Below the pieces are notes generated by a model. The model did not search any database. It was not told the origin of the DNA and saw only the letters and a program-made list of their open reading frames with translations. DNA of 64,000 nt from Novosphingobium sp. (GTDB taxonomy: Bacteria; Pseudomonadota; Alphaproteobacteria; Sphingomonadales; Sphingomonadaceae), in the NCBI RefSeq assembly GCF_027486195.1, contig NZ_JAIXPP010000060.1, forward strand, positions 1-64,000, written 5' to 3'. The position numbers and the translations under genes were made by a program. Below are positions 28,021 through 38,572 of the stretch, in pieces; within the stretch, counting starts at the first letter, position 1, and every line of letters starts with the position of its first letter.

Positions 28021-30010
28021 CCGAACGCTGCTGGCGGGCGATCAAGAGGGCATAGGCGGCAGCCAGCAGCGCCTCGGCGCTGCCGTCCTTGCCCAGCAAT
28101 TCCGCCAGAACCGGCATTCCGAAGGAATCGAGCCGACCTGCATGCGCGGCGCGGGCACCCTCCAGCATGGCCTGCAGGCCGGGGCCCGCTTCGAGCCGGT
28201 CGATCAGGTGCTGCCACGCCGCATCAAGCGCGGTCTGCGTGCCGTCTCGCGGCAGGCGCGTGAAGGTTCGGCTCCCCGACCGGCGCTGGCGCAACCGCGC
28301 GAGCCAACTTTGCTCTGCGATCCTGCCTGTCCAACCCGGCTTCCGCCACAGCGTGAGATCGACCGGATGACCCTCACCGATCAACGTGATCGGGGTGAGC
28401 GCCAGCCCCTGCCGCTCGCGGCTGATCTTCACCAGCACCAGCCCCTGCCAGCCGCGACTGACCGTGGCCTCCAGCGCTTCAATCGCGGTGTCAGCCTGCT
28501 CATCGTGATCCAGCGTCAGGGCCAGCCATGCGCCGGTCTCGTCCATCACCGGCCAGACCAGTTGCTGCGCGAAATCATCGAAAAAGGGCGCGGCTGTCCG
28601 CGCTGGCGCCAGCAGGCAGGCGGCGGGACCGCGCCCGGCATCAAGCCCCAGCCCGGATTGCGCCTGATGCACCCCGCGCAAATCGGCCCATGTGCGCACC
28701 GTGCCTGGCAGATCGGCGGTCGGCGCGGCGCGCGCCTCGACAATCGCGGCGCGCGCCGCAGCGGGTGCGGAAAGGCGGCCATCGGGCGAGATGTTCGCGC
28801 CTTCCAGCGCCAGCCGGGCATGGGCCAGCGTGGCGAGCGGCCCCGCCTGCCACATCGCCTGATGGTGCCATGCATCACCGGGCATGAATTGCGGATCCTG
28901 CCCGGGCCCGCGCGCAAGGCTCGTGCTCAGCCAGCGGCCGCTGCCCGCTTCAACGAACCACGCGGTCACCCCGCGCGCGCCAGTGGGGGTGCGCCAGCGC
29001 TCGCCGCCGCAGCCGATCAGATCGAGCGGGGCCGTGGGCGCAAAGCTGCGCCGCACCTGCCCGACCAGCGCCGCCTGCCGGTTCGCGTCCCCGGCAGTCA
29101 GTGCGCGCGTGAGGGCGAAGGCAGTAGAGGTCTGTTCGAGCAGGGTATCGGGATCGAACGACAGGGCCCGCTGACGGCGCAACCGGATCTGCGCGGCGAT
29201 GGCGCGCAGCATGGCAGCAAGGCGCGGCAGGGCGTCTGCGCGCGAGGAGACGGAAAGCTCGAACAGGGATTCCTCGAGCGGGACCGGCGCCAGATTGAAA
29301 CCCAGCGCCGCCACCTCGCCCAGCGCGCGGGCAATGCCGGCAAGGAACGCAGGCTCGGGCACGAACGCGGACGGCGCGGCAGCAAGCGCATCGGCCTCTG
29401 GCTCCGTATCCGGCACGGCAAGGCCGAACTGGCGGCGCGCGGCGAGAACGGCGGCGGCATGGAGCGCCTTGCGCTGGGCTTTGGGCGCTTTCGAGATGAT
29501 ACCGTCAAAACCCTGGCCGCGCAGGATCAGGATGGCCCCTTCAAGTCCGCCTAGTTCGACCGCGATTGCATTGGCCTGCACATCGACCTTGGCCGGTTCG
29601 CCCGCCATTTCCAGCGCCGCACGCCAGCTCGCCTTGCCGGCCCAGCGCTCAAGCGCTGCAGGATCGAAGGCTGCCAGCAGTTCGTGCGGATCGGCGGCTT
29701 GTGGCGGCGTTTCCTCGCCGGCGGGATCCTCTGTGGTCGGCGCCAGCACAAAGAGCACCGCCGCGATCCGGTGGCGGCACATCGCGGCCGACTTGCACGC
29801 ACACGGCGCCGCGCCGGGCCCCCGCGTATCGAGCACCACCAGATGGCCATCGGCTTCGACTTCAGCCTTGCCGGGCGATCCCGCGATCAGGCGCACCTTG
29901 CCCTCGTCCAGATCGCGATGCGCGCGGCGCACCAGCCCCGGATTGGCGAGCGCCGCCAGCGCGGTGTCATCGTAGGCCGCAAGGCTTTGGCGCAAGGCCG
30001 GGTCTATCAT
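28001..30010 (-). CDS. SWIM zinc-finger protein (YehQ-like)
   Basis: CACKSAAMCRHRIA (CxCx..CxH) motif; operon position; start ATG overlapping upstream stop. Confidence 0.8.
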   Translation of the reverse strand: MIDPALRQSLAAYDDTALAALANPGLVRRAHRDLDEGKVRLIAGSPGKAEVEADGHLVVLDTRGPGAAPCACKSAAMCRHRIAAVLFVLAPTTEDPAGEETPPQAADPHELLAAFDPAALERWAGKASWRAALEMAGEPAKVDVQANAIAVELGGLEGAILILRGQGFDGIISKAPKAQRKALHAAAVLAARRQFGLAVPDTEPEADALAAAPSAFVPEPAFLAGIARALGEVAALGFNLAPVPLEESLFELSVSSRADALPRLAAMLRAIAAQIRLRRQRALSFDPDTLLEQTSTAFALTRALTAGDANRQAALVGQVRRSFAPTAPLDLIGCGGERWRTPTGARGVTAWFVEAGSGRWLSTSLARGPGQDPQFMPGDAWHHQAMWQAGPLATLAHARLALEGANISPDGRLSAPAAARAAIVEARAAPTADLPGTVRTWADLRGVHQAQSGLGLDAGRGPAACLLAPARTAAPFFDDFAQQLVWPVMDETGAWLALTLDHDEQADTAIEALEATVSRGWQGLVLVKISRERQGLALTPITLIGEGHPVDLTLWRKPGWTGRIAEQSWLARLRQRRSGSRTFTRLPRDGTQTALDAAWQHLIDRLEAGPGLQAMLEGARAAHAGRLDSFGMPVLAELLGKDGSAEALLAAAYALLIARQQRSAIPLLA

Positions 30011-31143
30011 GCGATCCGCGCTCCGATCCATTCGGCGAACCGGTCCGGGGTGAGCGCGGCGATCTCCATGCCGCAGCCCGCCAGCCGTTCCGCCATGCGC
30101 CGATCATAGACCGGCGCGGCATCGTCGCTCAGCGCGCCGAGACCGAGCATGGTGATCCGCGCCGATGCCATCCGGCGCACCGCCGAAAGCAGCCGGCCAA
30201 CCGGCGCGCCTTCCTCGAAATCGCTGATGAGGACGAAGATCGTGCGTGTCGGCTGGGTGACGAGACCCTCGCAGTACTCCGTCGCCGCGCCGATATTGGT
30301 CCCCCCGCCCAGCTGAACCGACATCAGCACTTCGACCGGATCATGCGCCTCGCTGGAAAGATCGACGATGGCGGTATCGAACACCACCAACTTGACCTCC
30401 ACCGATGGCAGCGCCGTGAGGATCGAGGCCATGACCGCGGCATAGATCGTCGAGGACAGCATCGAGCCCGACTGATCGACGCAGAGGATGATCGTCCAGG
30501 GCAGGCGCCGCCGGCTGCGACCATGAAAGCGCAGCCGATCCGCCACGATCCGGCCGCGCTCGCTGTCCCAGTTCTTCAGGTTATCGCGGATCGTCTCGCG
30601 CCAGGCGAAGTTCTTCATCGACTTGAGCTGGCTGCGGCGGAAGCGGTTCGGCTTGCCGGCCAGCGCGGCCTCGACCCGGGGGCGGAGCTGCCGGAGTATC
30701 TCCTCCACCACCTTGCGGGTCACCTCGCGGATCTTCTCGCGCGCCGCCGGATTGGCCGCACCCTTGAAGGCGATCAGGGCTTTGAGCAGGTCGCGGTTCG
30801 GCTCAAGCGCATCGAGCACTGCCGGATCGGACAGCAGTTCGCTCATCCCGAGATTGTCGATCGCGTGGGCCTGCACGGTTTCATAGACCGACTGCGGAAA
30901 CAGATCGCGCAGCTCGCCAAGCCAGCCGAGCGGCGTCAGGCGAGTCGGATCGAGCGAACCACCCGCGCCGCCGCCCTGCTTGCTGCGCCGGAGCCCGCGC
31001 TTCTCCATCTCGCGCGCGTAGAGATAATCGAGCGCGCGGTCCGCCCGCAGGTCCGCGCCGGAAAGCTCGGAGGATGGCAGGGCGCGCTCGGCATAGCGGC
31101 CCAGCGCAAGGCGCCAGCGACGCAGAAGCTGCGGGTCGGTCAT
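30007..31143 (-). CDS. VWA-domain protein (YehP-like)
   Basis: LCVDQSGSMLSSTIYAAVMA MIDAS motif; GGGTNIGAA. Confidence 0.88.
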   Translation of the reverse strand: MTDPQLLRRWRLALGRYAERALPSSELSGADLRADRALDYLYAREMEKRGLRRSKQGGGAGGSLDPTRLTPLGWLGELRDLFPQSVYETVQAHAIDNLGMSELLSDPAVLDALEPNRDLLKALIAFKGAANPAAREKIREVTRKVVEEILRQLRPRVEAALAGKPNRFRRSQLKSMKNFAWRETIRDNLKNWDSERGRIVADRLRFHGRSRRRLPWTIILCVDQSGSMLSSTIYAAVMASILTALPSVEVKLVVFDTAIVDLSSEAHDPVEVLMSVQLGGGTNIGAATEYCEGLVTQPTRTIFVLISDFEEGAPVGRLLSAVRRMASARITMLGLGALSDDAAPVYDRRMAERLAGCGMEIAALTPDRFAEWIGARIA

Positions 31144-33506
31144 GCGAGGCCGTCGCGTACGAGAATGGCGTGCAATTCGCGGTCAAGCGCGAGGTTGGCG
31201 GCGAAATCGTCTTCGGGAAGCGCAACCAACACGGCAAGACGGTTCGGATCGGCACCAATGAGATCGGCAACTTCGCTCGCCAACCGGTCCGTCTCGCGCG
31301 GGTCAAGCGGCATGAGCGCGAGGCGCAAGTGGGGGAGCAGCGCAACGAAGGCCTCCTCGCTCGCTCCCGCCACCACATCGTTGAGCGCGGTGATGATCAC
31401 CGGCGTCGTCCACAGCAACTCGCGCGCGATCGCGACCACACCGCCAAGGAACGCCAGCCGGTCGGCAGGCTCGACATAGCCGCTGGCCAGTTCGCCGCGC
31501 AGCCGCTGCTCCAGCGCGGCAGGGGCGATCTGGCCGCCGGTCAGGGCAAAGGCGGTCACCGCACCGGCGAGCATCGGATCAAGTTCGGCCTCGCCGAGCC
31601 GGGCCAGCGCCTCGTCGAACAGGGCTAGATCGAGCGGTGCGCCAGACGAACGGGCAAGCTCGATCAGCCCGCGCAGATCGGCCAGCGCGGCAATAGCAGG
31701 GCGCAGTTGATCCTCCCCGCAATAGGCCAGTTCGGGGAGCAGGACGAGGATGCGGCGCCAGGCGGCAGCCATGATCCGGTCGAGCGTGGCCGTATCGGCA
31801 ATCGCCAGCACCTCGCGGCTCCGGCGCAGGAGCACGAGATCGGTCAGCGCGGCGATGAGCGAGGCCAGTTCGGGATCATCAAGCACATGGCGCTCGACCG
31901 CATCGAGCACCGCGTCTGCCGCCTCGCCAAGCCCGGCCCGGCACGCCGCCGCATAGAGATCGATTGCCGCAATCGCGCTGCGCCCGCGGCCCTGCTGCGA
32001 AAGCTTGGCCAGCTTTTCGGCCAGCACCGCCGCCAGCGCTTCGGTCAGTGTGTCCGCCACTTCGGAGAGCTCGATCAGCCGGGTCTCCACATTCGGCGAC
32101 CAGCACACCGACCAGATCTCGTGCAGTCGGTCGAGCCCGGCATCGTTGCGGAAATCGGGCCCTGCCGTGCGCTGTGCGAAGTCGGAACCGATCAGCGCCA
32201 TCGCATGGCAAAGACGGCTCGCTTCGCGGTGGCGCGGCTTGCGGTAGATATCGAGTTCGCGCGTGCGCCGCTCGCCGTCGGCAATCGTGAAGCCCAGCGC
32301 CCGCGCGCTGTCGCGCACTGCCTCGACCAGCGGGGGCGATCCGGCCGATGGTGGCACATCGCCGATCGCGCTGCCGGTCAGCCAGGCCCTGAGCTCCGCG
32401 AGGAGCGGCACCTCGCCCACCGGTATTTCGTCCTTGATGAAGCTGGAGCGCACCGCATCGATGATATCGTCGCGCGCGGGAAACGGCCGCCCTCGCAGCG
32501 CGGCAAGGCGCTCGGCCTGTTCGACCGCGTTCAGCACGACCGGCAAGCTGGGCGCCGCAAGGTCCGTGCCGCGCAGATGCGCCGCAAAGCCGGTGATAAG
32601 ATCGAGCGCCAGCGCCTTGCCGCCCGTCTCGCGCGCCTGCCACAGCCGTTCGTAAAAGCCCGGCAGCGCAAGGCCGGCGCTGTATCCCGCCAGCGCATCG
32701 AGCTGCCGCATGCCATAGCGGACAAGGTAGGAACGCCCCGCACCCGGCTTCGGCTCAACCACCTTGTCGCGGCCGGGATCGATCAGCGCGGCGGCATGGA
32801 AGCCGCCCACAAGGACCACGATAGGCCCCTCGGTTGCGGCCCGGTGCCGCGCGATCAGCGCCCGCATCTGCGCCTCACGCGCCAGAGTGCCATCGCGCGT
32901 CATCGCATCGGACGAAACGGCGCCGCGGATGCAGGCGCAGTATTGCCCGACATCGGCGAAAAAGCGCGCCCAGTCAGGTTCGGCTATGCGGCTTTCGAAC
33001 AGTTGGTCCCACACCTCGTTGCCATCGCGGCAGCCGAGTTCGCGGGCGAGCGCAGTGACATAGTCGCCTACGTCGAACGGTGTCTCGTCGCCGATCAGCG
33101 AGCGGGCACCGGTGTCCTCGTCGCCGCCCGGCATCATCGCCGGGTCGGTCGACGGGAGATCGATCAGGCGCGCGGGAATGCCGCTGGCCGCAGCGGTCTG
33201 CAGCGCGATCAGTTCGGGGCTGTGGCTGCAGAACGGGAAATAGCTGACCACGCGGCGGTTGCCGCTATCCTTCGCCGCATCGCGCAGCGCGACTATGGCC
33301 ACCGGCGCGCGGGTGCGGGGGTCGCAGACCTGCTCGATCAGCGGCTCGAAATCGAGGGGACCCTCGATCAGCACGGCCTTGGGTCCGACCGCCGCCAGCA
33401 GCCGCTCGAGATGCGCGGCGCAGGCCGGGCTATGGTGCCGGATCGGCACGATCCACAGATCGCGTGCGGGATCATGGAGTGGGGGCGCTTCCACCGGCGG
33501 CCTCAC
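31140..33506 (-). CDS. DUF5682 protein (YehM-like)
   Basis: PIRHHSPACAAHLERLLAAVGPKAVLIEGP and PFCSHSPELIAL; GTG start overlaps moxR stop. Confidence 0.8.
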   Translation of the reverse strand: MRPPVEAPPLHDPARDLWIVPIRHHSPACAAHLERLLAAVGPKAVLIEGPLDFEPLIEQVCDPRTRAPVAIVALRDAAKDSGNRRVVSYFPFCSHSPELIALQTAAASGIPARLIDLPSTDPAMMPGGDEDTGARSLIGDETPFDVGDYVTALARELGCRDGNEVWDQLFESRIAEPDWARFFADVGQYCACIRGAVSSDAMTRDGTLAREAQMRALIARHRAATEGPIVVLVGGFHAAALIDPGRDKVVEPKPGAGRSYLVRYGMRQLDALAGYSAGLALPGFYERLWQARETGGKALALDLITGFAAHLRGTDLAAPSLPVVLNAVEQAERLAALRGRPFPARDDIIDAVRSSFIKDEIPVGEVPLLAELRAWLTGSAIGDVPPSAGSPPLVEAVRDSARALGFTIADGERRTRELDIYRKPRHREASRLCHAMALIGSDFAQRTAGPDFRNDAGLDRLHEIWSVCWSPNVETRLIELSEVADTLTEALAAVLAEKLAKLSQQGRGRSAIAAIDLYAAACRAGLGEAADAVLDAVERHVLDDPELASLIAALTDLVLLRRSREVLAIADTATLDRIMAAAWRRILVLLPELAYCGEDQLRPAIAALADLRGLIELARSSGAPLDLALFDEALARLGEAELDPMLAGAVTAFALTGGQIAPAALEQRLRGELASGYVEPADRLAFLGGVVAIARELLWTTPVIITALNDVVAGASEEAFVALLPHLRLALMPLDPRETDRLASEVADLIGADPNRLAVLVALPEDDFAANLALDRELHAILVRDGLA

Positions 33507-34603
33507 CCCAGCTTGAGCGACCGCGCCGCCTGATAGAATTCCTTCCACACGCCCGAACGCCCGGCGCGCTCCTTCACGATATGATCGACATAGGCGCGCA
33601 GGCGCTTCCCATCCTCCGGCGAATCCTTGAGCACCACGCCCTGGATCTGCCGCGCGACATGCATGCCCGAAAGCCGCCCATCATCGAGGTAAACCGCCTC
33701 CAGCGCGGCGGCATGGAGCACGTTGACCGCCTCGGCGGTGGACATGACCGCATCGGGCCGGTTGAGGTTCACGCCTTCAGCCGTGCGCCCGGTGCGCAAG
33801 TCCTGGAAGGTGCGCACCAGCAGATCGGCCACTTCCCGCTCGCCGCGCACGACGATGCCCGCCGGTTCCAGCCGCTCGGCCAGCTGCTTCAGCACAAGTT
33901 CGCGCTCGAAATCGGGATCACTGATCGGGTGCACCGTCTCGAAATTGAAGCGGCGCTTGAGCGCGCTGGAGATTTCGTGGACGCCGCGATCGCGCAAGTT
34001 GGCCGTGGCGATCACGTTGAAGCCGGGCGCGGCCATGCTCACCGCATCGGGGCCGAGTTCGGGCAGGGCCAGTGCCTTTTCCGAAAGGATCGAAATCAGC
34101 GCGTCCTGCACTTCGGGCGGGCAGCGGGTGATTTCCTCGAAGCGCACGATCCGGCCGGTGCGCATGGCGTTGAGCACGGGCGATGGCACCAGCGCGCGCG
34201 CGCTTGGCCCCTCGGCCAGCAGCAGCGCATAGTTCCAGCCGTAGCGGATATGATCCTCGGTCGTCCCCGCCGATCCTTGCACCACCAGCGCCGATGTGCC
34301 GGAAACGGCGGCGGCGAGCAGTTCGGAGAGCAGCGATTTGGCGGTACCCGGTTCTCCCACCAGCATCAGCCCCTGCTGGCTCATCAGGCTGACGATTGCG
34401 CGGTCGGCCAGCGGATCATCGCCATAGAACTTGCGCGCGATGCCCAGTTTTGCGTCCCCCAGCAGGAACTTGCGTACCGCGCGCGGCGAAAGCCGCCAAC
34501 CAGCCGGGCGCGGATTCTTCGTATCGTCCGCCGCAAGCTGGGCCAATTCGGCGGCATAGCGCTGCTCGGCCGGTCTGCGGATTGCCTCGGTCTGCTCGGT
34601 CAT
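33503..34603 (-). CDS. MoxR-family AAA+ ATPase (YehL subfamily)
   Basis: LMLVGEPGTAKSLLSELLAAAV Walker A; VRFEEITRCPPEVQDALISILSEK. Confidence 0.9.
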   Translation of the reverse strand: MTEQTEAIRRPAEQRYAAELAQLAADDTKNPRPAGWRLSPRAVRKFLLGDAKLGIARKFYGDDPLADRAIVSLMSQQGLMLVGEPGTAKSLLSELLAAAVSGTSALVVQGSAGTTEDHIRYGWNYALLLAEGPSARALVPSPVLNAMRTGRIVRFEEITRCPPEVQDALISILSEKALALPELGPDAVSMAAPGFNVIATANLRDRGVHEISSALKRRFNFETVHPISDPDFERELVLKQLAERLEPAGIVVRGEREVADLLVRTFQDLRTGRTAEGVNLNRPDAVMSTAEAVNVLHAAALEAVYLDDGRLSGMHVARQIQGVVLKDSPEDGKRLRAYVDHIVKERAGRSGVWKEFYQAARSLKLG

Positions 34604-37600
34604 GCGTAGGCCTTCTTCTTCCACAGCACATCGAAGCCGGTGCCTTTGGCGGCAATATCATGATAGTCGCGCCAGCATTCGGCGAGCAGGACCGGCGGCA
34701 CATCGCCCAGCGCCACGGCATTGCCGCCCGCGCCTGACCCGCGCAGCTTGCGAAAAGCCAGCGAATGCAGCGCGGCGGGGCGGTTCTCTTCGGGCAAGGG
34801 GCTGCCGGTGAACTCGATTTCCACCTGCAGGCCGGCTTCGCGGTAGGTCTTCTCGTAAGTCAGGAACCAGCCGCCATCCTGCGCCGGGCCGCGCTGCCAG
34901 CCCAGCTTGCTCGCCGCGCCGCGCAGCTTGAACGTTTCGATCATCCAGCCCTCGCGGTCGGCGATTTCGCGGGCACTCGCCTGCCCGGGGTCGAGCTGCG
35001 GCAGATCGCGGCCCAGCTGGTCGAACGGCGATTGCACCGCATAATCCGCCAGGTGCCCGCGCCACGCGGCGATGGTTGCGGCATCGAGCAGCGAGGAATG
35101 CGCAAGCCGGATCTCGGCAAAGGCGGCAAGATCGACATCGCCGTCTTCCTGATCGGTATAGCTGCCATCCCCAAGCGGGCGGAACAGCGCCGCCGGTTGC
35201 GCTTGGTGATCTAGGCCCTGCCAGATAAGCCGCGCGGCGATCCGCCCGACGATGGGATGACCGGCGATGAAGCTCTCCCAATCCTCGCGCGGCCAGCTGC
35301 GCTGCAGGCACATGGCTTCCTTCATCCGCTCGGTCTGTGCGGCGATGACCTGCTTGGTTTCCTTGCGCGCGTTGGAAAGAAGCTTCTTGGCCGCTTCCAC
35401 CGCCGGGCGTTCCTCGTCGATGCGGGGGCCGGGCAGCGCCTTCACCTCGCGCCCATCGGCGTTGAACAGCACCAGCGCATCCTGCTCGTCGAGCCGCGCG
35501 GTGTAAGTCCGCCCCTCGCCGCAATCGAGCTCCAGCACGCCGTCCGCATCGAAGCCGGCGGTGGGCACGGTGCGATCGGCCAGCTGCGCTGCAGACCAGC
35601 CGTTCCGATCGGCAATCGCATCGATCAGCGCGGCGGCATGGGCCTGCACGCTCTTCTGCTTCGACCGGTTGGACGCCGCGAGCACGACTTGCAGCGCCGC
35701 GCTGCTGCCATTGGCAGCAAGCGCTTCGAGCAGCGCCTTGGACTGCGAGACGCGCGCGCCATGGTCCTTGAGGAAAGCGCGCACGCGCTGCGCCGCATCG
35801 GCACCGTTCACCCGCGCGCAAAGCGCGAGGATGCCCTTGCTGTCTGCCGCGCTGCCCAGATAGGTCGAAGCCATCCCCGCCTTGAGCCGTGCGAAGACCA
35901 CGGCGCGATCGGTGGGGAAGTAGTCGGCGCTCTGCGGCCAGCGCTTGGCATTGGCGATGTTCTGCTTGAGCACTGCATCGACATGCGCGGCGGCATGGGC
36001 ATTCGCCTCCTCGTCGCTCGGCGTGCGGGTGTCCTCGTCGATCCACGTGGTCAGCACCATCCAGCCCAGCTTGTGCGCATCGCCGGGGGCAAGCCGGTCG
36101 AGCCACAGCGACATCAGCGCATTGCCGCCGGGCTGCTTGAGCTTGCCTGCAAGGAGCACCCACCAGCGCGGCAGCAGGGGATCGACCAGCTCCCCGCTGT
36201 CCCATCGTAACTGCGGCAACCGGTCGAACGGGAACCAATCGAGCGCCTTGATCTTGAGCTTGGCGATGCCAGCCCGCGCCTCCTTGAGCATCGCGTCCTG
36301 CGCGAGGAACTCGGAAACGTCCTCACCCAACCGCTCCAGCGCGGAAATCATCGCGGCGCGGGCGAGATCGCTCTTGTCCTTGGCAAGGGCGCGGCGGATC
36401 GCCTGCACTTCCCCGCGCTCGCCGCGCCGGGCGAGCCAGTCCGCCGCCTGCGCGCGCACGTCCTGCCGCCCGTCCTCCAGCTGCCGCGCGATGGCCTCGC
36501 CCAGCCCCGGCGTCCCGGCCAGCAGCGCCCGCGCCGGGGTGCGCACATGGCTGGAGGTATCGCTGGCAAGGATCAGCAGACGTGATCGGTAGCGCGCGGG
36601 CAGCTTGGGGAAATGGCCGAGCAGTTCGAGCCCGACGGTGAGCCGCATCGGGCTGCCGCCAGATTGCGGGACCATGCCCAGCGCCTCGTCAAGCATCGCC
36701 AGCCGTTCGGCCAGCAAGGGCCAGAGTGACACCTCGATGTCCGGCTGCGGCCAGTACCAGCGCTGCGTGAGATGGTCGGCAATGAAGTCCTGCCCCCCGT
36801 TCGCCAGCCAAACATCATAGAACGTGCGGATATCGAGCCCGGCCGCCAGGCGCCGCTGGATCGCAGCACCCGCCTGGCCGGCCCAGCCATTGAACAGGCT
36901 GTAGAAATGCCGATTGGACGAACCGAGCACGAGGCGCACCAGATGGTGCAGCGACACGCGCGGATCATCTAGGAACAGATCGATGGCAGGATGGCGGAGC
37001 TGCTGAAAGTTCAGCCAGCCCAATTGGCTCTGGTTGGTGCTGATGGGATGCGTGCTTTCCGCCAGCTTCGCGATCCGTTCCAGCGCGCTGCGATCGACTG
37101 GGGAATACTGCTTCGACCAGTGCCACTTGTTGTTTTCGGATTCTTCCTTGCCCTTGGCCAGCAAGCGATTGAACTCCTCCGCTGCGGGTGCCAGCACGGC
37201 CAGCGCGCTGCGATCGAACGGCGTCGCCCCCGGGCCAGGCTCGGCGGGCGGCAGCGCAACCCAGGTGCCATCGACGGCGGTATAGCCCTGCGCGCCGTCC
37301 GGCTCGAGCGGGGCCGCCTCGTCTGTGGCGCCCGGCGCGGGCGGCGCCCCGGCAGTCCGTTCGAACGCTGCGATCACCTTGGCCGATGTCTCACCCTCCC
37401 GCAGGCGGGCCAGTGTCGGTGCGGCGTGATCGCCCAGCGTCAGGGCGGCGACTTCGACCAGTTCGGCCCGCGCACCCGGCGCTGCAGCGGCAAAGCGTTC
37501 GGTGATGCAGGCGGCGAGTGCTCCACCGTGGCTTCCGGTCAGCGCCTGCCGTGCCGCGGTGCGCACCTTCTTCGATGTGCCGATTGCCGCGTCCACCAGC

Positions 37601-38310
37601 ACGGGCAGATAGATCCCTTGCAGACCCAGGCGGCCGATGGTGGCGATCACTTCGGCCCGCACATCCGCACCCGCGTCCGTCAATGCAGCACCGACAGCGG
37701 CAGTCCTGTCCCTCAGCATCTGCTCGATCCCGGCGAACCGGTCCACCGAACTGTTGGAGCCATACTGCGCCGCATCGCGGCAGAACACGATATCGAGCAC
37801 GGCCCCGAACCCGAGCTCCCCGGCCTTGACGAGTTCCTCGAGCGTTTCGACCGGCTGGTTCTTACGCCCTTGCCCGAGCCACTGGGTCACGACATGCCGC
37901 AGCCAGTCCGGCGATTTCTTCGTGCCGAAGTAGCCCCATTCGTAAGTGATGGGATCAAGCGCAGCCAGAACCTCGCCAAGCCGCATCATCTGGTCCACGC
38001 GCCAGTCCGCCAGCTTGGTGAACAGGCCGCCCTCATCCCGGATCGGATAGATCCTGTGGCGCGACCGCCAGGCCTGTTGCAGCACGCTGCCTTGCAGTTT
38101 CAGCACGATCGAGGTTTGCTCCCCGACGCAGACATAAGCCGCGATTTGATGCGGAATGCTTCGCTCCCGCTTGGCAAGATCCGCGAAAAACTTCTCGAGC
38201 TTGAAAATGGGAGCCTGCCCGACGCCCTCTCCCGTCGCCTTGTAGACAAGACCAAGCGAAGTCTTGAACCGGTCCCAGATCCCCAACGCCACGGCTTCCT
38301 CCCGCCCCAT
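34600..38310 (-). CDS. DUF4132 protein (YehI-like)
   Basis: Long ORF; HEAT-like central region and conserved DUF4132-like C-terminus (TYEKTYREAGLQVEIEFTGSPLPEENR); start set at MGREEAVALGIWDRF, upstream extension judged artefactual. Confidence 0.8.
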   Translation of the reverse strand: MGREEAVALGIWDRFKTSLGLVYKATGEGVGQAPIFKLEKFFADLAKRERSIPHQIAAYVCVGEQTSIVLKLQGSVLQQAWRSRHRIYPIRDEGGLFTKLADWRVDQMMRLGEVLAALDPITYEWGYFGTKKSPDWLRHVVTQWLGQGRKNQPVETLEELVKAGELGFGAVLDIVFCRDAAQYGSNSSVDRFAGIEQMLRDRTAAVGAALTDAGADVRAEVIATIGRLGLQGIYLPVLVDAAIGTSKKVRTAARQALTGSHGGALAACITERFAAAAPGARAELVEVAALTLGDHAAPTLARLREGETSAKVIAAFERTAGAPPAPGATDEAAPLEPDGAQGYTAVDGTWVALPPAEPGPGATPFDRSALAVLAPAAEEFNRLLAKGKEESENNKWHWSKQYSPVDRSALERIAKLAESTHPISTNQSQLGWLNFQQLRHPAIDLFLDDPRVSLHHLVRLVLGSSNRHFYSLFNGWAGQAGAAIQRRLAAGLDIRTFYDVWLANGGQDFIADHLTQRWYWPQPDIEVSLWPLLAERLAMLDEALGMVPQSGGSPMRLTVGLELLGHFPKLPARYRSRLLILASDTSSHVRTPARALLAGTPGLGEAIARQLEDGRQDVRAQAADWLARRGERGEVQAIRRALAKDKSDLARAAMISALERLGEDVSEFLAQDAMLKEARAGIAKLKIKALDWFPFDRLPQLRWDSGELVDPLLPRWWVLLAGKLKQPGGNALMSLWLDRLAPGDAHKLGWMVLTTWIDEDTRTPSDEEANAHAAAHVDAVLKQNIANAKRWPQSADYFPTDRAVVFARLKAGMASTYLGSAADSKGILALCARVNGADAAQRVRAFLKDHGARVSQSKALLEALAANGSSAALQVVLAASNRSKQKSVQAHAAALIDAIADRNGWSAAQLADRTVPTAGFDADGVLELDCGEGRTYTARLDEQDALVLFNADGREVKALPGPRIDEERPAVEAAKKLLSNARKETKQVIAAQTERMKEAMCLQRSWPREDWESFIAGHPIVGRIAARLIWQGLDHQAQPAALFRPLGDGSYTDQEDGDVDLAAFAEIRLAHSSLLDAATIAAWRGHLADYAVQSPFDQLGRDLPQLDPGQASAREIADREGWMIETFKLRGAASKLGWQRGPAQDGGWFLTYEKTYREAGLQVEIEFTGSPLPEENRPAALHSLAFRKLRGSGAGGNAVALGDVPPVLLAECWRDYHDIAAKGTGFDVLWKKKAYA

Positions 38311-38572
38311 GTGCACGGCGCCTGAAACGGGCGGGCACCGTGCAATAATCCAACCAATCCGGAAGTTTGGCAGCGTCCGACGGGTCGGCGATATTCTTCG
38401 CACTGAGCAGCCTGCCGTCAAGCGATCTTGCTTGGCCGCCCGCCGCAATTCGCCGCCTGCGCTTCGCGCGGCAGGTCGTCTGCATATTTTCTGCAAGCGA
38501 ACCTGATCGGGATTGCACGCCGCGCGCAGGCAGCCCTCCGCGCCCCCGGCCCATTCCCCGGATATCGATGGA

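Noticed and set aside
27749-29554. 601-aa + strand ORF
   Set aside because: Shadow of nrtR/SWIM genes, low-complexity R/P-rich translation
31707-33533. 608-aa + strand ORF
   Set aside because: Shadow of the DUF5682 CDS
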